Below, piece by piece: positions 46,663-54,534 of a DNA stretch of 64,000 nucleotides. The notes beneath the pieces are model-generated. The model did not search any database. It worked only from the letters and a program-made list of their open reading frames with translations, and was not told the origin of the DNA. The DNA comes from Holosporaceae bacterium (GTDB lineage: Bacteria > Pseudomonadota > Alphaproteobacteria > UBA3830). Numbering within the stretch: position 1 is the first letter of the stretch; each line of letters begins with the position of its first letter. The stretch lies in assembly GCA_031269995.1 (NCBI GenBank), contig JAISYI010000022.1:209903-273902 (forward strand), written 5' to 3'. The translations under genes and the position numbers were made by a program.

Positions 46663-47613
46663 ATGATTAAACTACATTTTTTTGTATCAGCTCTATCTTT
46701 GCTGTTGATTTCCGGCTGTGTTGATCAAAGAAACCAAACGATATCAGAAAAATCTTCTACAGCAACTTCGACAATCGAAAAGAAACACAATGCGATTTTC
46801 AAAAAGCTAATCAGAGAATTAATCGATGCAATAGAAAAAGATGATCTTTCGAATCGTTCAGATAAAATTTGGAAGATTTATGAACAGGAACTGTTTGATG
46901 ACGTAGGATTTTGTGGAAACAAACCATTGCGAGTATTGTTGGATATAAATTCAAGTTTTCTTCTCGCGCTGAAGGAACGGGATTTCGTTAAAAAGCATGA
47001 ATACGAAAATGCTTCCTTTGGGTACCAAAGAATGAAAACGAATTTGATTCAGGATCTGAAAAAACTGTCAAAATTGAATGTTAATATCGAGAATGATCGT
47101 AGTAAAGTCATAACACTATTTGAAGCAATCTATACGCTTCATCTACGCAACTTCATAAGCGAAAACAAAAATTTCCTGACAGATGGATTCTTCGATTTTG
47201 TTCGCAGAACAAGTAAAGATAGCGATCGTATTCCTGCCGGCTTTATTGCAGTTCTCCCCGATATATATTTTGAGCAACCTGCCGCTTTTCCAAATACAGA
47301 TCTGGAGGCTTTTGTATTCTCCTTGAAAAACAGCAACTGCAAGATCGTTGCGTTCGTTGAAGGATGTTGTGATGCTGCCATCTATAAAATGTACATATTT
47401 AGTCCAAAAAATAGAAAAGAATTACAAAAAATCGATATCGATGTGAAATCGTGTTATGAGAATGGTAATTGCAAATATATCCACGTAGGACATTCTGAAC
47501 TGACTTGGGATAAGGAAAACAATGTTTTTACAGTCGGGGATTATGGAGGAAACGCAAAAGAAAAGTACATTTTAGATATTGGATGCAGAACCGTCAGAAG
47601 CCTTAAAAAGTGA
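46663..47613 (+). CDS. Predicted lipoprotein, unknown function
   Basis: A 316-residue protein with a signal peptide ending in lipobox ISGC (LSLLLISGCVDQRN). The mature sequence is helical and charged at first, with a beta-rich C-terminal part containing FVEGCCDAAIYKMYIFSPKN. No family is recognised. It starts one base after the previous lipoprotein. They may form a complex or an immunity-like pair; that is a guess from arrangement only. Confidence 0.75.
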   Translation: MIKLHFFVSALSLLLISGCVDQRNQTISEKSSTATSTIEKKHNAIFKKLIRELIDAIEKDDLSNRSDKIWKIYEQELFDDVGFCGNKPLRVLLDINSSFLLALKERDFVKKHEYENASFGYQRMKTNLIQDLKKLSKLNVNIENDRSKVITLFEAIYTLHLRNFISENKNFLTDGFFDFVRRTSKDSDRIPAGFIAVLPDIYFEQPAAFPNTDLEAFVFSLKNSNCKIVAFVEGCCDAAIYKMYIFSPKNRKELQKIDIDVKSCYENGNCKYIHVGHSELTWDKENNVFTVGDYGGNAKEKYILDIGCRTVRSLKK

Positions 47614-47980
47614 TGTATCCTCGTACGATGCATTAAAACGCAACAACATCACATATAAAAAATCGCGAGGAAAAGGATTGTGGAGCGATGTAATTTTTGG
47701 ATACCCTCTCCCCACACCACCTATATAATTTTCTTTTAGGCGTCTGTCCTCATTGATTCACATTTGTTGGGTTTGATGCAGTAATACTATTTCCCATTTT
47801 GAATTACCTAAACGCCTCCAGCAATACGTTCTCTGACAGCGGCTGCCAGACAGGCAATAGATAATTGTTAATGGGAAATGGTATAAATTGCACCAGCCAG
47901 AAGGCATAATTTTAACAAATTGCAAAATATTTTTTGCTATAAGTGATTGGTAGACATTGTGCACCATTAAGAAGCAAATT
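47614..47980. other. Intergenic region with a long imperfect inverted repeat
   Basis: About 370 bases between the lipoprotein operon and the methyltransferase gene. Its middle holds the inverted repeat listed at 47784-47884. I saw no convincing gene in the remainder. Confidence 0.4.
47784..47884. repeat. 15-bp imperfect inverted repeat flanking about 71 bases
   Basis: ATACTATTTCCCATT on the left is matched by AATGGGAAATGGTAT on the right with one mismatch; the inner 10 bases are perfect. The spacing and ends resemble a MITE or a long-looped regulatory structure. No second copy was noticed in the window, and no clear target duplication is visible. Confidence 0.45.
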
Positions 47981-49015
47981 ATGTTTTTTAAATTATTAAA
48001 ACGATTCTATGACACTACTTATAATCTCAATTATCAGTATGCAAAAGTAATTATCGTGATAGGTTCATTATTTGTAATGCCGAAGGACTTTTGCATGGCT
48101 GATAGACGCCCAAATGTTGAAGTTATCGATACAGATATTCTTGATAAAAAAGAAGACCTAGGACAGCTCGATAGAACGAAACTTAATATTCAAATGTCTG
48201 AACCCGAGATAAGGTTTCTCAGTTATTTAATAAGAAGATATAAACCAAAAAAAATAGTTGAGATAGGAGTCGCTGCCGGCGGAAGTTCTGTGGTCATATT
48301 AAACGCAATAAAAAACATACCAAACGCAAAGTTATATTCCATAGATTTATGTGAAAAAATGGGCAATGATCATTCCCAAAGAATAGGTTTTGTAGTAGAT
48401 AGACATTTTTCACATTTAAATAAAAGCAACTGGAGGTTGTATACAGGAAATATAACGGCGAAATTTATCGATGAAATAGGAAAAGATATAGATTTTGTAT
48501 TTATTGATACCGAGCATCGTAATCCTGGAGAAATTCTTGATTTTTTGCAAATTTTGCCCTACTTAAAAAGGGGGGCAATAGTCGTTTTTCACGATGTATC
48601 ATGCCATCTGCTATATTATCCGAAAAATAAGACTCAGTGGACAAATTGTGCGTTATTGAACGCCATAAAAGGCAGGAAGATAATTCCAAGAAAAGATTCA
48701 TGGGAGGGAGTAGAGCTAATATTTCCGAATATTGGTGCAATAAAAATTGAAAATAACCAGGAAAAATTTGCTTTTGATTATTTTAATATGCTCACTTTGC
48801 CATGGTATTATTTCCCAGATGAAGAGCAAATAAAGACTTTGAAAGATTTTTTTCGAAAACACTATGACGATTTTTGTTGTAATATCTTTGAAAGAGCTAT
48901 AAATGAATATAGACAATTATTGTCCAAAAAATATCAAGAGGAAAATTCAATTTTACATCGTTTTATTATGTTTTTTAGAGCAATTATCAATCGAATTGTT
49001 CATTTTTCTTTTTGA
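47981..49015 (+). CDS. Class I SAM methyltransferase (CmcI/Methyltransf_24-like) with membrane leader
   Basis: The SAM-binding site is KKIVEIGVAAGGSSVVILNA, followed by KLYSIDLCEK, a catalytic-type DFVFIDTEHRNPGEILDFL and GAIVVFHDVSCH, the pattern of CmcI and rhamnosyl O-methyltransferases. The start at ATG 47981 has AAGAAG at 6 bases. The N-terminus holds a hydrophobic stretch (YAKVIIVIGSLFVM) after a basic region, so export or membrane anchoring is possible. The gene is far more AT-rich than its surroundings (19 G/C in the 60 bases 48361-48420), suggesting transfer. The substrate is unknown. Confidence 0.8.
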   Translation: MFFKLLKRFYDTTYNLNYQYAKVIIVIGSLFVMPKDFCMADRRPNVEVIDTDILDKKEDLGQLDRTKLNIQMSEPEIRFLSYLIRRYKPKKIVEIGVAAGGSSVVILNAIKNIPNAKLYSIDLCEKMGNDHSQRIGFVVDRHFSHLNKSNWRLYTGNITAKFIDEIGKDIDFVFIDTEHRNPGEILDFLQILPYLKRGAIVVFHDVSCHLLYYPKNKTQWTNCALLNAIKGRKIIPRKDSWEGVELIFPNIGAIKIENNQEKFAFDYFNMLTLPWYYFPDEEQIKTLKDFFRKHYDDFCCNIFERAINEYRQLLSKKYQEENSILHRFIMFFRAIINRIVHFSF

Positions 49016-49113
49016 AAATTTATGTAATCTGAAACCTTATTACAAACACAAATATCTTGAGGCGCCGCCGGGCATCGGTAGCAAAGAAGCATCCTTCTGG
49101 CTTTAGGCAGTAG

Positions 49114-49889
49114 TCATTGATTATTTACAGAGATACTGAAATACCTGTCACCAGCATCTCCCAATCCCGGAGTAATATAGGCTTTATCATTTAACTTCTT
49201 ATCCAAGCTTGCTGTTATTATCCTAACTTTCGGATATGCTTTGACTAGTCGCTGTACTCCCTCTGGCGCGCTTATTACACACAGAAATGTAATATTTTTT
49301 CTTTAATTCCCCTCTTAAGGTATTCTTTAATCGCTTCGCACGCGCTACCTCCGGTGGCTAACATTGGATCGCAGATATATACCATAGTGTCAGCCGCATT
49401 TTGAAAATATGCTGGTAACTTATTGTAATACCACATAGGCTTATGCGTTTTTTCATCTCTGTACATACCCAAAAGTTGAATTACCGCATATGGGATCATA
49501 TCCTCAGCAACAGTTGTGATTCCGAGACCTGCCCTTAATATTGATACAACAATAACTTCTTTATCAGGATCTATGCGTCTGCATGTTGTCTTCGTTAATG
49601 GAGTTTCAACATCGATGGCAATCGTAGGTAAATTCTTCGTTGCCTCATAAATTAACAATTTTGCGATCTCTTTCAAAGATGATCTGAATTCGCTCGATTT
49701 TGTATTTCTATTTCTAATAATGCTCAAATGATGCTCTACCAATGGGTGATTCAGCACAATCAAATTTCCGTCCCATGAAGAATTACTGCTGACCCGCGAA
49801 TTTTCAACTGTTATCGTCTTGCTTATGTCATCACAAACTTGAGAACAGGCAGTACATAGGAATAAAATAACATACAGAAATTTACTCAT
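49114..49889 (-). pseudogene. upp: Uracil phosphoribosyltransferase with export-like leader, frameshifted near the C-terminus
   Basis: The Upp core is clear: VLNHPLVEHHLSIIRNRNT, VVSILRAGLGITTVAEDMIP, and VYICDPMLATGGSACEAI (PRPP site). The frame stops early at 49275. One more base in the A run of the coding strand (6 T in the plus strand at 49295-49300) would restore [20 protein letters not shown] and [14 protein letters not shown], ending with TGA at 49114-49116. So one base is missing, or the run slips in vivo, or it is a sequencing error. The N-terminus has an extra segment, MSKFLYVILFLCTACSQVC, like a signal or lipoprotein leader, followed by about 25 residues before the usual Upp start. 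ATG 49889 is preceded by GAGAAG. A TTG nearer the core would give a cytosolic form. Confidence 0.85.
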
Positions 49890-49901
49890 CTCGCTTCTCA
49901 A

Positions 49902-49930
49902 CTATCTTCTTTCGGAAGATAGATTTTTTT
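49902..49930 (+). terminator. Hairpin followed by T7 (plus-strand terminator-like)
   Basis: CTATCTTC (49902-49909), loop TTTCG, GAAGATAG (49915-49922), then A and seven T. It has the form of an intrinsic terminator on the plus strand, but no plus-strand gene ends close by. On the minus strand the hairpin lies in the upp leader just before its ribosome binding site. Confidence 0.45.
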
Positions 49931-50325
49931 CTAAATGTTTTGCAACACAATTATTACGTTAGTCCACAATGGATCCATATCTCTTTTCGCGAATAATTTG
50001 ATTCCTTACCGTGTCCATGCTCATTCTAGGCAAGGAGCAGTATTTTAATTGGCAAAATCCTAGAAAGGTTTAGTCCTTGAAGGATATTATAAATATGAAT
50101 TAGCGATGCCTATGGATATCGAAAAATTATTCTGTAAAAGAAATATGTACGATGCTTGAAATTCCGTTAGTGGATAATGTGAAAAAAATGAAGGATTTTT
50201 TTTACGTATTTAGTAGATCTTCTGCGAAAGTGTTGATGTTATAAATTTTATTTGAGATTTTATTTAGAATTGTCGAAACTCATACATATTAATTAAGGAG
50301 TAAACATGCTGAGTTTCAATCAACA
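49931..50325. other. Intergenic region between upp and rpmA
   Basis: About 395 AT-rich bases. It contains only short open frames, for example one of about 30 codons at 50153-50245 without a ribosome binding site. Nothing convincing was seen. Confidence 0.4.
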
Positions 50326-50583
50326 TTAATCAATTGACGTCACCGAGACCCTGCTTCTGCCGCAGGCACTTTTAGAAAATTTCACCATACCGGACACTGT
50401 GGCAAAGATAGTGTGGTCTCGGCCAATGCCAACGTTCAGACCAGGCTTTATCTTGGTGCCACGCTGGCGGACAATGATACACCCGGCCGACACAATCTGT
50501 CCGCCAAAACACTTTACCCCCAGCCGCTTGCTCTCGGAATCACGTCCATTCTTGGAACTACCTCCGGCTTTTTTAGTAGCCAT
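50326..50583 (-). CDS. rpmA: 50S ribosomal protein L27
   Basis: An 85-residue L27: [40 protein letters not shown], and [20 protein letters not shown]. Its N-terminal tail reaches the peptidyl transferase centre. AGGAGAAGAGC precedes the ATG. It usually follows rplU (L21), which is not present upstream here. Confidence 0.95.
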   Translation of the reverse strand: MATKKAGGSSKNGRDSESKRLGVKCFGGQIVSAGCIIVRQRGTKIKPGLNVGIGRDHTIFATVSGMVKFSKSACGRSRVSVTSID

Positions 50584-51069
50584 GCTCTTCTCCTACTGTC
50601 TAATACCTTCGATTCACAAAACTCCCGCTGGTTGGCGGCGCCCATTCTTCCTGTGGTAATTGTTTTCCACGGTTCTTTTAAAGATACTAGCCACCAGTCC
50701 TAATAACTGTAAAAACTTAATCTATCCTTCACAGGAAGGATACTGGGTTATTTAAATTATTGGAAGAATATTTTCAAGTGAAATGTATTAGGTTCCGTTA
50801 GCATATTTTATAGAAGCACTATCTAAACTTGACCATATGGCTCAAATTTGGGGACGATGACGAGTCTCTGCGATGTAAAGTCTTATTTTATGCGCTGAGA
50901 CATACTCCATTTTCAAAAGTGAAGAATATGAATCCAAAGATGTAAGACTACCTCAAGAATTACGCATCTGAAGAGACATACAGAATAACTTTTATTATGA
51001 TTTTATGCACCCCCCTATTAGTTTTTCCAATCGTCAAATTTCCGACACTTACCACTTGGAACGAGCACC
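50584..51069. other. Intergenic region upstream of rpmA
   Basis: About 490 bases. It holds the perfect hairpin at 50723-50742 and no recognisable gene. No remnant of rplU could be shown. Confidence 0.4.
50723..50742. repeat. Perfect 8-bp stem hairpin upstream of rpmA
   Basis: TATCCTTC, loop ACAG, GAAGGATA. It lies about 140 bases upstream of rpmA. There is no adjacent T tract, so it is more likely a regulatory or protein-binding structure than a terminator. Confidence 0.5.
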
Positions 51070-51342
51070 TTGGCAGAAGACAAAACCAATGATCCGAAAC
51101 AAATATTCCTCATAGTCTCTTTCTTTTCCATTTTCGCAATTCTAATCCATGGCGGGCCGCTTTTCCAAGATTTCGCAAAAAAAAGCCGCGTTTGCAAGAA
51201 GCAAAGGGTATTTTTTGATGAAAAAATGGCCAGAAAAGTGCTTAATTATCTCCGTTGTAATGAGCTCTGCGAACGGCTGCAATCGTTTGATGTAACAAGT
51301 AAACGTTTTTATACTTCAACCCCGCGGTTTATAAGGGATTGA
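51070..51342 (+). CDS. Small hypothetical membrane protein
   Basis: A 90-residue frame from a TTG at 51070 with one strong hydrophobic helix (IFLIVSFFSIFAILIHGG) near the N-terminus and a basic, Cys-containing C-terminal half. I do not recognise it. The start codon is weak and no good Shine-Dalgarno is evident, so it might not be expressed. Confidence 0.35.
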   Translation: MAEDKTNDPKQIFLIVSFFSIFAILIHGGPLFQDFAKKSRVCKKQRVFFDEKMARKVLNYLRCNELCERLQSFDVTSKRFYTSTPRFIRD

Positions 51343-51367
51343 ATGGTGGCGTTGTTTTAATTGCCGT

Positions 51368-51910
51368 TCATTGAAATGCACAGTCATCCTCATGATCATT
51401 AACCATCCCAACCGCCTGCATGAATGAGTAAATTATGGTTGAGCCGACAAATTTGAACCCGAGCTTTTTCAAGTCTTTGCTCAGTTTATCTGACGTTTCG
51501 CTGCGTGTTTTGAATTCGAATTGCTCGTTTCTTATTGGAGCGTTATTTACGTAACTCCATAAGAAACTATCCAGCGAACCGTATAGTTCTTTGATTTGAA
51601 AGTATGCCTCGGCGTTGCGAATGACGGCTTCGACTTTGGCTCTGTGGCGAATGATCCCTGCATCTTGCATGAGCGCGTCAACCTTCGTATCATCATATTT
51701 GAGAAGTGCATGTGGATCGAAATTATCGAAAACTTCACGCATATGCTCTCGTTTTTTTAGGATGATTTCCCAGCTTAGCCCGCAAGACATACCTTCCAGA
51801 ATCAGCATTTCAAACAACGCACGATCATCATGCAGTGGGCGTCCCCATTCTTCATCGTGATATTGGCGCAATATTTTGCTTGAATTGGCCCATGAGCATC
51901 TGTTGGTCAT
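51368..51910 (-). CDS. tag: DNA-3-methyladenine glycosylase I
   Basis: Base-excision glycosylase that removes 3-methyladenine. Started at ATG 51910 it begins MTNRCSWANSS as Tag proteins do (zinc Cys in RCxWA). YHDEEWGRPLHDDRALFEML, MSCGLSWEIILKKRE, and the C-terminal LGFKFVGSTIIYSFMQAVGM with NDHEDDC (zinc His/Cys) complete the family signature. The frame is open 30 codons further upstream. It begins the accessory cluster that runs to 55.1 kb. Confidence 0.92.
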   Translation of the reverse strand: MTNRCSWANSSKILRQYHDEEWGRPLHDDRALFEMLILEGMSCGLSWEIILKKREHMREVFDNFDPHALLKYDDTKVDALMQDAGIIRHRAKVEAVIRNAEAYFQIKELYGSLDSFLWSYVNNAPIRNEQFEFKTRSETSDKLSKDLKKLGFKFVGSTIIYSFMQAVGMVNDHEDDCAFQ

Positions 51911-52077
51911 TGTAGGATTTTGTACATCACAACTAAGAACATGTCTGCAAGAACATTTTGACTCGTATTTTCTGCGTCGATTCGATGCTCGGCTACTCAT
52001 GTACTGGTAGTACGCTGCGCGCCTGTGCTTCGAGTCTCCTAGAAAATACTGACGTCAAAATGCCCTGCAGGCAGGTT

Positions 52078-53448
52078 CTAACACAGCTCATAATATTCCT
52101 CAATTTGTACCTCTTTCAAGAAGTCGGAATCATGCGAAACGATAAGCATTGCGCCAGGAAAATCGCGAAGAACCTGCGCAACGTGATCGCGTGTCTCTAG
52201 GTCTAGGTTATTGGTGACTTCGTCCAAGATCAGCAATTTTGGCGGGTTGGCAGCAATTTGCGCAAGGGAAAGCCGCGCTCGCTCACCGCCAGAAAGATTC
52301 TTCACCGGTGTGTTTACTTCCTCGTTTTTGCGGAAAAGGAAGTCGTTTAGGTAGCGGCGTATTGCGGCGTGGTCCCATTGTGGAGCAGATTCGGCAATGA
52401 TTTCGAGTGCGGATTTTTCTTGATCTAGCGTTTGGTAGTGTTGGTCAAGGAAGCCAATGCTTGGCGTAACATACCAGGCGCCCGTACGGGAAACGCATTG
52501 ATTCTCCAGTATAGCCTTCAGCAGCGTCGTCTTCCCACTGCCGTTGCGCCCAGTAATAGCAAGGCGTTTGCCGGCTTGGAGGGATAGGCTAATATTCGCC
52601 AACACGACTTTCTCGCCATATCCAACAGCGCCATCATTAATCGACAAAACCGCACCAGCAGCAGCCTTTTGCGCTTGCAAATTAAATTTCGGAACGATGA
52701 CTTCCTGCAGGTGCAGCTCTTGCATTTGTTCGGCAATTTCCTGTTTTTTCTTATCAATTGTACTCATTTGCTTGCCTTGTGCGACTTCCGCCTTCATGCC
52801 CTTCAAATCGCCGACACTCTTCATCCACCTTTTGTTGTCCACTTTTTTGCGCCCCGCGGCCTTGCTTTTGGCCATGCGCTCCTGTTGCTTCATGAGAGTT
52901 TGGTGCGCCTCCGCTTTTTGCCGATCAAGCGCATCCTTTTGTTTTAACAAAGAATTATATACGGATTGTTTTTGGCGCATATAATCATCATATTTGCCAT
53001 TAAAAACGAATACTTTCCCATCGTCAATATTCCACAAAATATCCACGCAATTGCGCAGTATTTCCAGGTCATGCGTCACAATAATCAGCATCCCTCTAAA
53101 ATTTTGCAGACTACGAATTAGGCTGCGCCTGTTTGCCGCGTCCAGGTGGTTTGTTGGCTCGTCAAGCAACAACAAATCTGGATCATCCGCAAGGGCAGAA
53201 GACAATGCCTTATTAAAACGTTCACCACCACTATACGAATCAAAATCCGTAATAATTTGTGGAATATACGCAGCATTTATATCTGTTGCAATTTCTCTAA
53301 TAAGCCTCAACAAAGAAGACTTGCCGCTTCCATTGCTCCCAATAATTGCAACGTGGTCGCCAGGATAAACGATGCTCGAAAAATCCTCAAAGCAAGTTTT
53401 GTGCGGAAACGATACAGTTAAGTCGCAAAGACGAAGGATAGTACTCAT
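52078..53448 (-). CDS. ABC-F family ATPase, antibiotic-resistance-like
   Basis: A 456-residue soluble protein with two ABC domains and no membrane segment. First: Walker A GSNGSGKSSLL, signature YSGGERFNKAL, Walker B LLLLDEPTNHLD. Second: GRNGSGKTTLL, LSGGERARLSL, LLILDEVTNNLD. Between them is a long basic helical linker (about residues 160-250) like the P-site tRNA interaction motif of ribosome-protection ABC-F proteins. The protein is short, without an Arm subdomain in the first domain. ABC-F proteins bind the ribosomal E site and either rescue stalled complexes or displace antibiotics. Its leader has the structure of a translational attenuator (see 53454-53529), as in antibiotic-inducible resistance genes. 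Confidence 0.92.
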   Translation of the reverse strand: MSTILRLCDLTVSFPHKTCFEDFSSIVYPGDHVAIIGSNGSGKSSLLRLIREIATDINAAYIPQIITDFDSYSGGERFNKALSSALADDPDLLLLDEPTNHLDAANRRSLIRSLQNFRGMLIIVTHDLEILRNCVDILWNIDDGKVFVFNGKYDDYMRQKQSVYNSLLKQKDALDRQKAEAHQTLMKQQERMAKSKAAGRKKVDNKRWMKSVGDLKGMKAEVAQGKQMSTIDKKKQEIAEQMQELHLQEVIVPKFNLQAQKAAAGAVLSINDGAVGYGEKVVLANISLSLQAGKRLAITGRNGSGKTTLLKAILENQCVSRTGAWYVTPSIGFLDQHYQTLDQEKSALEIIAESAPQWDHAAIRRYLNDFLFRKNEEVNTPVKNLSGGERARLSLAQIAANPPKLLILDEVTNNLDLETRDHVAQVLRDFPGAMLIVSHDSDFLKEVQIEEYYELC

Positions 53449-53453
53449 GATTA

Positions 53454-53529
53454 TTATCTCTTAAAAATAGGCATTCATTTCAGGCTGCTTTTCAGAGGCC
53501 CATACGGCCCCTTAAGAGATAATTTTCAC
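53454..53529 (-). promoter_or_regulatory. Predicted translational attenuator of the ABC-F gene
   Basis: On the minus strand TTATCTCTTAA (53512-53522) and TTAAGAGATAA (53454-53464) are a perfect 11-bp inverted repeat about 47 bases apart. The first arm is the last codons of a leader ORF. The second arm contains AAGAGA, the likely ribosome binding site 8 bases before the ABC-F ATG. Pairing would hide this site. A ribosome stalled at the end of the leader ORF would block the first arm and free it. A small GGCC/GGCC stem lies in the loop. Confidence 0.65.
53512..53529 (-). CDS. Leader peptide MKIIS upstream of ABC-F
   Basis: A GTG start (53527-53529) followed by AAA ATT ATC TCT TAA, with GAGGAG at 53537-53542, 7 bases upstream. 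An in-frame ATG at 53554-53556 would extend it to 14 residues. Its stop codon lies in the first arm of the attenuator stem. Far too short to be found by length criteria; supported only by position and its Shine-Dalgarno. Confidence 0.55.
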   Translation of the reverse strand: MKIIS

Positions 53530-53562
53530 GGATCGGCTCCTCACGCCTTTGAACATATATCA

Positions 53563-53591
53563 TATATAGGCGGTTTTAACATGAATTTCAA
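53563..53591 (-). promoter_or_regulatory. Putative sigma70 promoter of the ABC-F leader
   Basis: Minus-strand TTGAAA (53586-53591), 17-base spacer, TATATA (53563-53568). Transcription would begin near 53556, just before the leader ORF. It overlaps the 5' end of the divergent pyrophosphatase region. Confidence 0.55.
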
Positions 53592-53662
53592 TGTCGAAAG
53601 GTATATACAGCAAAATTGCGCAGATGCTACGATGCTCTATCGGAATTTTTACGACAACAATC

Positions 53663-54028
53663 ATGACAAACAACAACGAGGCGTTTTTCGAAACGTTGGA
53701 GCAGCTAATTCGCGAACATGGAATAACGATTGATCGCCCAAAAGGTTCGGCTCATCCTCGCTTTCCTGATTTGATTTATCCAATAAATTACGGCTATATC
53801 AACAACACGCAATCGCAAGATGGCGATGGAATTGACGTGTTTCTCGGCGATGATGAGAGTGCTGAAGTTGTTGGAATTATTTGCACAGTGGATACAGTAA
53901 AACGAGATTCAGAAGTGAAAGTTTTGTACAAATGTACTGAGGAAAACATTCAAACCGCGGTACGAATAATGAATAACGGTCCGATGCGCGGAATTTTAGT
54001 GAGGAGATTGAGTGGATCAAATAGTTAA
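53663..54028 (+). CDS. Small inorganic pyrophosphatase-like protein
   Basis: About 121 residues from ATG 53663; the frame also opens at ATG 53591. It resembles the short family I-related pyrophosphatases: DRPKGSAHPRFPDLIYPINY, then DGDGIDVFLGD in place of the usual DxDPxD metal motif, VVGIICTVDTVKRDSEVKVL and MRGILVRR. Expected activity is hydrolysis of pyrophosphate or a related phosphoanhydride. The C-terminal part of classical Ppa is missing, as in this short family. It overlaps the next gene by 17 bases. Confidence 0.72.
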   Translation: MTNNNEAFFETLEQLIREHGITIDRPKGSAHPRFPDLIYPINYGYINNTQSQDGDGIDVFLGDDESAEVVGIICTVDTVKRDSEVKVLYKCTEENIQTAVRIMNNGPMRGILVRRLSGSNS

Positions 54029-54503
54029 GCCACGAAATGCACACGAAATAATTATCGCTAAATTAAATGAATATGGAGCGTCTTATACGCTGCACTCTCA
54101 TGAATTATTACTTTCGTCAAAAGATGCGTATGAACGCGATAACTTCGAGTTTGATGTCGAAAACGGTTTTAAGACGCTGGCATTTCAAGTCGGCGAACAA
54201 CTGGTTTTAGCGGTAATTCATGGCCGGGATAAAGTCGACTACAAGAAATTTTATGCTGTTTTAGAAATAAATAGGAAAGATCTTAAATGTGCCAATGCTG
54301 AATTATTGTTGAGTTTAGGGTACGAACCAGGCGGGATATCTCCAATTCCTGTTGCTGAAAACACAAGAGTTATAGTCGATTCGGCGATTTTAAAGTACGA
54401 ACGTATTGTATGCGGGTCTGGTATAGGGGCCACAAGTATTGAGATAAATTCTCGCGATTTATTGAATATTGTAGGCGTAATAACAAAGAGTTTCGCAAAG
54501 TAG
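54012..54503 (+). CDS. YbaK/ProX-like aminoacyl-tRNA deacylase
   Basis: A 163-residue protein from a GTG at 54012, overlapping the previous gene by 17 bases in another frame. It shows the YbaK core: YTLHSHELLLSSKDAYERD, GFKTLAFQVGEQLVLAVIHG and the C-terminal VCGSGIGATSIEINSRDLL. Family members hydrolyse mischarged tRNAs such as Cys-tRNAPro. The catalytic Lys of canonical YbaK is not obvious, so the substrate may differ. Confidence 0.75.
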   Translation: MDQIVKPRNAHEIIIAKLNEYGASYTLHSHELLLSSKDAYERDNFEFDVENGFKTLAFQVGEQLVLAVIHGRDKVDYKKFYAVLEINRKDLKCANAELLLSLGYEPGGISPIPVAENTRVIVDSAILKYERIVCGSGIGATSIEINSRDLLNIVGVITKSFAK

Positions 54504-54534
54504 ACTTATAATTACAGTACAACAATAGCGATCG

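Noticed and set aside
47758..47967. Possible IS5-type transposase fragment on the minus strand
   Set aside because: Only a weak likeness in one short segment; no catalytic motif. The inverted repeat at 47784-47884 is reported instead.
50153..50245. Short open frame of about 30 codons
   Set aside because: No ribosome binding site and no recognisable sequence.
50600..50760. Remnant of rplU upstream of rpmA
   Set aside because: A few residues could be aligned to the L21 end, but stops occur in all frames and the match is not convincing.
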